This document shows, in pieces, positions 54,862-64,000 of a stretch of 64,000 bases of DNA; within the stretch, counting starts at the first letter, position 1, and the number at the start of each line of letters is the position of its first letter. The position numbers and the translations under genes were made by a program. The notes below the pieces were generated by a model, which did no database searches, was not told the origin of the DNA, and was given only the letters and a program-made list of their open reading frames with translations. Source of the stretch: Halichondria panicea (Eukaryota > Porifera > Demospongiae > Suberitida > Halichondriidae); NCBI RefSeq assembly GCF_963675165.1, contig NC_087377.1:5518042-5582041 (forward strand). The letters are read 5' to 3'.

Positions 54862-57800
54862 ATGGCAGAGGCACCAGAGGATGGTTCACCAGTAAATGCA
54901 TGGGTTTTAAGTCGGGTTCGATTGAGACATTGTGGCACAATTCTGACATCAGTTGAGCGGACACATCGCGAATCTCGGATTAATTGAGGGAATCCGCCTT
55001 TTGGGCATGACAGAACATGTTTACGGCGTTGATCCCTAAATGCACTTTAAAGCCAAACTTCTCTATTGGCAGAGAGAAGTTAACCAGCTGTAGTTATTCA
55101 TTTGACACCTATTAGCTAAAGTTATTCCGAGCATAATTGATCAGAGCCTACCAATGACCAATGGTAATTATTATGCTTGTCATTATTTTTTGATGGTGTA
55201 ATCAGACTGATGCGTTCAGTAAAGTACATTTATCTGGCAACTGTTACAGTATCCTTGTTTTATCATAATTATAGGTAGTACGTGTTTTGTATGTAGATAA
55301 TAATAGATGGGAATTATAAAACATACATGACTGTATAAAAATATACGTCATCAGTGTTATTCAAGTTCGTTCCTCTTTTGGTATCAGTATATTGATATAG
55401 TTTTTTAGTCGGATTCCTTTTCGTTTTCAGTACATAATGAATGCATAAGAGAAACTTCTATCAGGAGCAGTAGGAAGTTCAAGAAGAGAAGACAGGAAGA
55501 AGCCAGGCCGAAATAAACTATGAACTTCAAACGTTATTTCCTTTTTTTAAGTGTTTAATTTTTGAGAGAAAAGCCTCGAAAGGCTGCCAGTTTTTCTTGT
55601 GCTGAAATCGATCCAAGCCGCTCATGGCCTCGAGGCTATAGCACATGCAAGAGCACTGACTTGTAATTGTACCACCATAGATTTATACTGTATCAATACC
55701 ACCCTTGAAAAATATTACAAGTCTAAAATTAATTGAGGCTGTGCTCTAAGTATAATTATAATATTTTACCGTTTGTACAGATCGAGCAGCTAGGGCGATA
55801 CACGCACTAATACTCTCCATCTTATTTTACCGTTTGTACAGATCGAGCATCTAGGGCGATATTGATTTTCCACGCACTAATACTCTCCATCTACATGTAC
55901 TCCTTAATATTTTTACTCCATGATCACCTTTGCATGTAATTAGATCTACCTACATCTCTCATTAAATGTTGACATTATACACCTCATTGCAATGGCACTG
56001 CACTGCACTGCAGTCTTGGACAGAAACAAAACAAGGGCGGCTAATTTATGAGACACTGTACCTCTGAGTGGGGGTAAAGGTGGATAAAGGTACATGTATT
56101 AAACGGTACAGTAGGTCACATGCTAACTACTTCAATGTCATATGACCTGTGTATCAACTACAATTTGTTGCAAAAGCAGAGATCAAAAGGTACGTGTTGA
56201 AAGACACCAGGCAAGGTACGTACGTACGTGTTGAGCTACCTGATATTCGTGTACATAAAGCAGCATATACACGCACTATTTACAGTGTTCTATAGCTAGC
56301 TAGATCTAGATCTAATTTTGCAATGGAAGTTTGCAATTGGCAACTAAGACAGTTAATGAAGTGTTCATGAAGTTGTTGCTTATGCAATGCCTCAGATGTC
56401 TGGTCAGTCTGACAGAGATCATCCCACCCCTCACACCAACGCACCCACACATCGTCCCAGCTCCACTATGTCACGGCTGAGTGATCGCACCTCACCACCG
56501 CCCAACTCCACACCATCACAACGCACCACAACCTCACGAGGTAAATCACACACAGAGTCTATACAATCATAGATAACCACTCCCACCCCCTCAGGGTTGA
56601 GTTTCTTGTCATCTCTAATGGGCACTCTGAGACGCTCTCACCCACGACAAGAATCACCTCCCCCTCCTCCAGAGGACCTCGGACTAAAGACACTACGACA
56701 GGTATGGCTGACTAAGGAATACTGAAGTGTAGAAAAGCACTACAGTGGAACCTCGGAACATAACGTAAAGAGTTCTAGTTTTAATTTAGAGGACTCTCCT
56801 TTTGTGGGAGGTTTAAGTTTTCTATAGCTGTCAAGGTGTTACTCTCTGTCTCCAGCTGATTGAGGTCTGAATAGCACATTGAGAGCTCATTACGCCCACT
56901 GGCTTTGATAGCTCTCATTGGCTCGTTTTTAGCTTGTTCAGTTTTATTAAGCTTGTATAATGTTGTACAAGTACACTACTCTGTTTATGGCTTGTACTTT
57001 TAGTGTTGCTTGTACATGCACTTGTAATTACCATAGTGGCTTGTGTCTGGGTTGCAGTCTAACATGCATGTACATGTACGCGTTTATAGTGTTTGTGCTA
57101 TCACTCCTTGTTTTAAAAAGGCACTGTACATTTGTTTTCTGTTGTTAACTTCAACAGACATTTTGTAGATACATGTCATGTATAGTAGGTCTACTATTCC
57201 TATAATCTTCCTCAAAGGAACATACATGTAGAAGGTTTCAGCTATAGTGAAAGTCTTAAAGGTAGCTTGTCTATCTCTGAAATGCGTGAGTGTACAATCT
57301 CAGTACATATTTACTCCCACTACCGTATAGCGGGTAATTTTCATGGGGTAAAATATTCGTTATTTTCGTGGGCAAGCTGACCTCCACGAAATTGTTACGT
57401 AGGCGTGGCTTACCGGAACGTAGGAATGCGTGCAAGCAACGACTAAACGAAATTTTTACGCACGAAAACCACCGTTTCTCGAGTTGAACGAATTTTTTAC
57501 CCCACGAAAATTACCCGCTATACGGTATCTTGTGCAATCCACCCATGCGTGCTATCACGTCACATGACCTTCTCACAGGTCTACAGTCAGTACAGAGATA
57601 TTGACAACCCAGTGGACAAGGAGAAGCAACTGTACAAGATTCTCCCTCTATTTTGCAAGAACTGTGCTAAATACAGTGGACATGAACTGGTCTCGAAATT
57701 TCCTGAGGCGTTTGATTTTGCTGAGGGTGTGTCGCTACTGTTTGTACGTCATGTGACTCAACTGGCTCAAGCATCGAACCCAGCCAGGTACCACAGTCAG

Positions 57801-60016
57801 TGTGTGTGTGTGGTGTGTTTCTTCTGAAGATACATGTACAATAAATAGTTAACCTCAGCAGAGCTAAAACTACAGAGTGTCCACTCCTTTAGTTACGTGT
57901 ACATCTTTAACAAGAATGTAGGCATTGTTTCTTTCTAGTGTTAGCACTACGTTGGTCATCATTGATTGCTTGAAAAGTTTGTATAGACTCTACGTACGAA
58001 TTCAACAAATGCACTAAGTCTTGATTCTTCCTTGAACACACGAAATTGCTTGATTTCTAGCCTAACATGTGGTAATTAAACTATAGGCCTAAGAAGTGGT
58101 TAGTCCCAACCACCACTAACCAGTACAGTTGCAGGTATAAATCCCTGATGCACTGACTCCATGTTGCACCCTTCCCTCTCCTTAATCTCTCCTAAAGGTC
58201 CGGAGTGTCCCTGCTCAAGTATTTTGAGACCCCTGATGATACAGACGCTGGTTGGAACAGTGGAGCGGGTATCACCATTCTGAAGGCTATACATATTCTA
58301 GCCAATGGGACAGAGGCGCTCGTGACCTCTATGACCTCTTGTAACCTGGCGTCAATACTCGTGAGGTGTCTGCAGCTGTTCATCAGTCTGCCTCCACCAG
58401 GTGTGTGTGTGTGGAGGGTGTGGGGAGTGTGGGTGTGAGTTTATAATTATACTTGCTACAATTTTTCAAGCGCCTGTGTACACTGGTACAACTGTTAACC
58501 TAACCAGTTAGCAGTGAGAACATGATGCATAGCTACACAGAAATATTTTCGCTTCTATTGTACATCTTCACTCGACCTCCTTCTGTATTTGTGCAGATTC
58601 TCGAAGTAGGTCTGGTAGTTTGTCTCGAACCAACACTCCCCCTAAACCGACAAATGACCAAGGAGCCACAGTCGAGCTACAACTGACAGGTACAATGAGT
58701 GTTTACAGTACTTTACCCGGTATATAGTAGAATCCATCGTAATTGGGGATTTGCCATGTACTACCCCTGACAAATGGCCAACCACGATAATTATAAAGGT
58801 CAGGAACCCAAGTCCTAAATGAACAGGTTGTGTGCAACGCAACCCTTGAACTAATACCATGTCTTTATATGCTCTTTGCTCACCCTTAGTGGCTATATAC
58901 ACACCACTCCTTACTCTGTCACCCTCACACACCCATCACACCACCTCCTCAAACACCCACACACCATACCTTCCTCACACACTACACCCTCCTCACAAAC
59001 CACACCTTCCTCACACACCACCCCCTCCTCACAGACTCCCCGGAGACCTCCAAACGTAAGAACTTAGAGAGGCTCCTTCGGTCTGTGCTCACCTGTCTCC
59101 TACGCAATCCCCCGGCCGTTGAGGACTTGGTGAGATGTAGTGACGTGTCTCTGTTGTTTGGGGTGATCTCCCTGCCTTGCCCCGCCCACAACAAGATGTG
59201 GCGGAAGACGGCAGCCGAGTGTCTCATTACTATCTGCAGGTGAGGATCAATCTAAGTATGTACATGTACTGGAGTACTTGTTGATTAGTATGTATTGTGA
59301 TAATTTTCTGCTGATCAATTTAAGTTTTGCCAATTCCGAATTGTGTGCATGCATAATGTTGTTGTGGTGATTGTGTGTAAGTTACGTCAATCCAATAGTA
59401 TTCTCGTGCATTGTCATTGTTTGTTTTGAACTGCTGCATACCTTGTACGTACAATGTACATGTACAACATGTATATAGCAGTACTGCTAATAATAGAACA
59501 GTACTTAGGCTTTGTCTGATTCCCAGAACTAGAATGACCTTTAGTTGCTACTATTGTGGAGCAACTAAAACTGTCAAAACCCTGTACATGAAAAGACTGC
59601 CAATGTTTGTGTTGATGTCTGGGGTGACTCTTAAGATCTATGTATCTGGTACAAAATGTACTGCACATTTTGAAGTGGGACCTTTCCAGTTTGTTTATAA
59701 ATACCTGTTCTTTGTTGTGGGATTAGATACACTGTAACTGTAAAACAATCTTCATAAACAGACATCATTGAAGGCCACGTACACAGTAGCTACTGTGCAG
59801 TATACATACATATACATGTACATGTACGTATCACACTGCTTGACATCCGCCAACACTGTGTACAGTGTAGGTGTGCAGTACGTAGTATCCTGTATGTGTG
59901 GCGATGAGGACACCTATTTATTATCATGACACTCAACAAACTCCCAATTCTAGTACACAGAAATGAACCCCTACACCCGTATAGACACTTCCTTGATACC
60001 ACACCACCCGCCCCAT

Positions 60017-60065
<49 letters not shown>

Positions 60066-63000
60066 GCACTCACACACCTCACACACACCGCACTCACACA
60101 CCTCCCACACACTGCACTTACACCGCACTCACACACCTCCCACACACCTCCCACACACCGCACTCACACACCTCCCACACACCGCACTCACACACCGCAC
60201 TCACACACCGCACTTACACCGCATTCACACACCTCACACACACCTCACACACACCGCACTCACACCCCTCCCACAGACACAGTCTCTCTGGCGAGGTGAT
60301 CAACTTCATCCACAAGACTGGGTGTATCATGTTCAGTGTACGGAACATAAAGACGTGTACGGAGACCCAACCCTCACTGGAGGTCGTGGAAATGTTCTCA
60401 ACTCTATTCTGCTGTCTCAAGGACTCAGCGGATTTCTCACAGGTACATGTAATGACAACAGTTTAATTACATGTGTACCAATTAATGAAATTATGTATTC
60501 ATTGATGTTATTTCTGCAAAGTAGACGTATTGCGCTGCGTACATGTACATGTTGTATTTTATGCCATCTATTGTGAGTTACCCTGTAGCAGACGAGCAGT
60601 TACTGTAAAAAAATTTGCCTTCTAAACACATGCTAAGTGCAGAAAGCTTTGGTTTTGTACGAAGAGGGTGGTGGGTGGTTACCTGCGTAAAGAGTGATCT
60701 CAATACTATTAGTCCTGCATTGTAGAAATGATGCTTACTCTATTATAGTAGGCAGAGAGTTCGTTAGTTGAGAGGTTGTTTGTACACAAACTGTGCTTCA
60801 TGAGGAAGCAGTAGATGTAATGCCCTCTTACATGTATCTCTGCCTGCAGGTATTACTAGAGGACTTCTCCAATGGGAGTGGCTACAAGCTTCTCTATGAC
60901 TACCTACTAAGACTGGACAGGTTTGCCACCATGCAGTTAGAATACAATAGCCTCTGCATACATGTACTTTGTGCATACTTGTGCTATACATTGTATACCT
61001 TTACTACAGTGCTATTTATGTGTGTTTGTACAGTACTCCGGTACTATTTACAATTTGGGGATAAAATTACAAACCAGCACAGAGTTTTGCTACCTAGACG
61101 CCCAATTTCATGTACATACATGTACTGTGATTGTGCCAGTGGGAGGGACCCTATCCCGGATTGTATTTGTCCTCTGTATGTTTTTGTCGCTCCTCGTACA
61201 AAATCCCCTATCTATAAACGCGATCTGCACACTGCACACTGTATGTCTCTATGCCCTCAGGTGTGACAATGAGGAGAGCCGAGCAGCTGTCAAGAATCTG
61301 GTACTGCTCATTCAGAATCTGGTTTTTGCCGGGTTTCTCAGTCTGGAACCGGCTCTCTCGGACCCTGGCCCATTTCAAGATCGTACATTTTCCATTCCAA
61401 TTCCATCTGGTGACGGTAAGTGCATGTATTAACTAGTTATACACGTACATGTACAATGTACATGTATCACACATTAATTTTAATTTCTTACGCTAATTAA
61501 ATCTTTCTACAATGTAGGTGTAAGTGTCAGAAACAGTGACGTGTTCCAAGTGCTCCAAGACGCATTCCTGAAATCTCATTCCAGTACGCTGGGTCTGGCG
61601 ATCGTGGATGCTCTGGACTACATATTCAGAAAGGATCAGGCCAACTACTTCATTGTGCAGGACCACCACACACTGTCTATGTTCCTGGAGAAACTGGTGG
61701 AACGAAACGAAGATGTGCAAGTCAGTGGTGGTTTGCTCATTCCGATTGTCACTAATTATTTGTCATGTTTTTTCTCGTTATATCTAGGTACACTTACAAA
61801 TGTACTGCACAGTTTAGCGTTATGTAAATTGTCACAATATGAGCTAGGAGATTACTAGTAAAATTACAATACTTTATCACGTGCGAGTCATGTTACTTTG
61901 TGCACAGTGTTTGTGTAGAAGTATCAGTAGTTCGACACTCATCTCTTCTTATGCACTCTTGCTTGTATGGTATTCACAAGGGAGGTCTGACAAAATACCT
62001 GCATGTTGTTAAGAAATTAAATTTGTAGGACCAACACTGAAAATGTAGTGATATGTGTATGCATGTCGAATATCTCCTCTGGTGTCGCTTATGTTCATGC
62101 CTTGAGGGGTTGTATGCAGAGCTGCTAACATGTACTCCTCTACACTCTCTCCCCCCCCCCCCCCCTCAGGCACACATGTTCGTACTACTGGAGTATGTTA
62201 TGATGGAGCTGAACTACGTGGCCACTGCTGAACTGACCAGTATCGGGTTGCTACTGACAATGGACGAGTGAGTATCTTGTAGAGTCACAGGGTGGACACA
62301 AGTCAAAACACAGCTCTAGAGAGTTTTTAGGGCCCATAAACGTGGCTGTATAATAGAGGTAGACCTCCTGATTGGGTCACTATTAATAGACAGGTTTCAT
62401 TGTAGATACACATGTACATGTACATGTAGGTCAACCCGAAACTGTCGGTACATGTACATACATGTATCATCACCCATACAGACACCCTCGGACTTTGACC
62501 CTTGCTCTAAATTTCCTCCTAAAACTGATCAGTCACGACACAAAATTCAAGGTATGTGTACAGTACGTATTTTGTGATCAGTACAATGTACTGCAGATAG
62601 GAAACAAATTACAGAACTGTTTGAGTGTAGCTAATTGAACCTAGATTCTACCTTTTCGCTACATACATGTGCTTGAGTTTATGATTGGCAATAAAGCATG
62701 ATCATCTTTGATATCAATGCCCACTGCAGGTTGTGTTTCGAGAGGTTGGTATTCTGAACATGCTCTTGAATGCTCTCAAAGTGTACGCCTCCAAACTGAG
62801 GGAGCAGGAACAAACTGGTGAGTTACTGTGCCACGCAGTGGAACGCCTTATTTAGGTAATACAACTATCCTTTGCTCAGGGGTTAATTTTATACACAAAT
62901 TGCAAATCGTTCTCATTTGAGTGCATCGCCTTTACCTTACATGCATATCACTTTCCTTATATCGCTACTTCCAAGGTTTATGTATAGGATATACCACACC

Positions 63001-64000
63001 TAAGAGGAGGATATGCACCCATATATCCTCCGCTACCGTGGTTACTCCGAGGCGGAGCTGAGGGGTATGTAACCACGGTAGCGGAGGATATATAGGGTGC
63101 ATATCCTCCGAGTAGGTGTGGCATATCTGACTTATACCACGTGACCGTAGCACTATAAAAGGACCTCCCCCTAGCAACAATTCAATCACGATGCAGACTG
63201 CAAAAAAGAACAAGACTATGCCGGATTTTGCAGCCGTCAAAGAGCTAGTTGAGCAACATGTTGACTCCTACAGATGCTCAAGAGCTTCCTTGGTCCAAGC
63301 GTTGACCATTCGACGTCCCCTACTGGAGTTGCAAGCTCTCCTTGGATAAAATGTATCTAAACCACGCCCATGGACCCATGGAAGCTTAGCCTTAGCCATC
63401 TTGTTGGAGAGCACCTTCCGTGTTTCTGCCGTCGCTTTGAGTAGTACTGTCAAGCATGGCTCTTTTCTCTTTGCTTACTTTCTTGAACAAATGAAAAAAC
63501 TAAAAAACAACTTGAAAAACTGTGCATACCTGGGGCTGTACGCTAATATTCTATATATCCTACAGCTGTTGACCAATGAGATCAATTAGTGGTGACGTAA
63601 GTGTGGTATAAGAATTTCGTTATTGTACCAGTGCACCTAATACTTGATGAATATCAATGTGGGAAAACAAAGTGGCTCCCTTAGCTAAAAGCGCCTGGGA
63701 AGATCTCTGACTTACTATAGTTTCTTGACCATTACAAAAAGTGCATTTGTTGCGGGTTAATTGTTTTTTACACAAAGTTATAAGTGAAATGGTTGCAGTT
63801 AGCCTGTCCTCTCTGTGTGTTCAGAAAGTACTGTAATATATAACATTATTTTGTATACATGCATGTACATGTACCAGCGGTTAGTACATGCATGTACAAT
63901 GCACAAGTTCTTGTTTTTTCTATACACGTGCATTTCTTGTGATTGTCAGCCACACCTCCTTACCCCCACAGATGGTGCTAGTACCCCTAACAGTGTGTCG
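54862..64000 (+). CDS. WDFY3: WDFY3/ALFY-like BEACH-family protein, N-terminal part
   Basis: Fourteen exons fit in phase: 56396-56540 (or ATG 56387), 56595-56701, 57579-57787, 58198-58400, 58597-58689, 59035-59239, 60277-60442, 60850-60920, 61261-61415, 61518-61720, 62170-62267, 62482-62551, 62730-62817 and 63972-64000, where the window ends. A likely first exon is 54862-54891 (MAEAPEDGSP, donor GTAAAT). The product is a Ser/Thr/Pro-rich head, then the start of the helical armadillo-like region of human WDFY3. Matching stretches include LMGTLRRSHPRQ...LGLKTLRQVY, VDKEKQLYKILPLFCKN, KAIHILANGTEALVTSMTSC, SLEVVEMFSTLFCCLKDSAD, LLEDFSNGSGYKLLYDYLLR, FQVLQDAFLKSHSSTLGLAI and VVFREVGILNMLLNALK. 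WDFY3 is a very large scaffold for selective autophagy of aggregates. Its PH-BEACH, WD40 and FYVE parts would lie to the right of the window. WDFY4 is the alternative orthologue. Confidence 0.85.
55405..55505 (+). repeat. Second copy of the 48118 block
   Basis: Reads AGTCGGATTCCTTTTCG, TTTTCAGTACA, GCATAAGAGAAACTTCTATC and GGAAGTTCAAGAAGAGAAGA. It lies inside the first intron of the WDFY3-like gene. Confidence 0.6.
55763..55892 (+). repeat. Tandem duplication of a 60-base unit
   Basis: Two adjacent copies of ATTTTACCGTTTGTACAGAT, CGAGCA(G/T)CTAGGGCGATA and CACGCACTAATACTCTCCAT. The second copy has a 9-base insertion (TTGATTTTC). Confidence 0.85.
57322..57526. mobile_element. 205-bp MITE in a WDFY3-like intron
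   Basis: Inverted ends ACCGTATAGCGGGTAATTTT and AAAATTACCCGCTATACGGT, with a CCCCACGAAAA arm. Same ends as 3066-3151; related to 17801-18037. Confidence 0.8.
60018..60276. repeat. (CA)n and CACACCGCACT minisatellite at a splice acceptor
   Basis: A run of about 24 CA units followed by 200 bases of ACACACCGCACTCACACACC-like units, ending directly at the acceptor CCCACAG of exon 60277. This low-complexity stretch produces long spurious reading frames on both strands. Confidence 0.85.
62987..63126. repeat. Long hairpin, 59-base arms
   Basis: Arms 62988-63046 and 63068-63126 are inverses with few mismatches (GGATAT-CCACACCTA...GCTACCGTGGTTAC). About 21 bases of loop (TCCGAGGCGGAGCTGAGGGG) lie between. 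A diverged copy is at 31060. Confidence 0.85.
63154..63348 (+). pseudogene. TATA box and small open frame resembling an RNA polymerase I subunit N-terminus
   Basis: After the hairpin comes TATAAAA (63154-63160), then ATG at 63191 opening 52 codons to TAA 63346-63348. The first half reads PDFAAVKELVEQHVDSY, similar to the N-terminal stretch of the second-largest RNA polymerase I subunit (POLR1B), where a comparable ELxxxHVxSF block occurs. The second half looks unrelated. It lies inside a WDFY3-like intron. The likely origin is a captured or duplicated promoter plus first-exon fragment. The POLR1B resemblance rests on about 17 residues and may be chance. Confidence 0.35.

Noticed and set aside
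59926-60576. Long His/Thr-rich open frames on both strands
   Set aside because: They are translations of the CA minisatellite; only 60277-60442 is a real exon there.
63268-63453. Minus-strand basic frame opposite the POLR1B-like fragment
   Set aside because: No family recognised and no splice partners; probably chance.
1-64000. CRISPR arrays, bacterial operons, tRNA or rRNA genes
   Set aside because: None seen; repeats lack regular spacers and the gene structure is that of an animal genome.

Overview
The window looks like nuclear DNA of a sponge-like animal, most likely a demosponge of the Amphimedon type. That identification is inference. It rests on short GT-AG introns, AT-rich spacers, a very high load of small inverted-repeat transposons, and gene families that are expanded in sponges (ZU5-Death proteins, Roc-COR GTPases with Ig-like domains). 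No bacterial or organellar features are visible. Exon boundaries below were worked out by hand from splice sites and reading phase.

Layout. 1-1.7 kb: the decayed 3' half of a LINE. 1.9-5.7 kb: small repeats and one orphan exon. 6.1-12.7 kb: a broken BEL/Pao retrotransposon on the minus strand, itself carrying a 621-bp transposon. 14.9-20.9 kb: a ZU5-Death gene. 20.9-21.7 kb: a LINE fragment. 22-23.4 kb: a second Death-domain gene. 24-27.6 kb: nested transposons in a duplicated unit. 28.8-36.1 kb: two tandem Roc-COR GTPase units, the first a probable pseudogene, the second flanked by Ig-like exons. 37-39.5 kb: repeats. 39.8-43.5 kb: two head-to-head housekeeping-type genes, a four-pass membrane protein (minus) and a short KCMF1-like ZZ-finger protein (plus). 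44.4-47.5 kb: a third Death-domain gene, paralogous to the first. 48.5-51.6 kb: a small four-exon gene of unknown function encoding 91 residues. 52-54.2 kb: a duplicated repeat with an insertion. 54.9-64 kb: the 5' part of a WDFY3/ALFY-like gene (BEACH-family autophagy scaffold), which runs off the right edge.

The three Death-domain genes and the two Roc-COR units lie within about 33 kb (14.9-47.5 kb). Nearly all the introns joining their modules are phase 1, the pattern expected for exon shuffling. Together they look like a locus of intracellular death-fold and GTPase signalling proteins of the innate-immunity or cell-death kind. The function is inferred from domains only.

The mobile DNA is unusually readable. 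Five unrelated inverted-repeat elements (8673, 24035, 25376, 26349 and 53045) each have perfect 9-bp target duplications and TA...TA ends, which suggests non-autonomous Mutator-like elements. For several of them the empty site survives in a duplicated copy elsewhere in the window. Many repeats also carry the palindrome TGCGCATGCGCA, identical to the NRF1-binding consensus.
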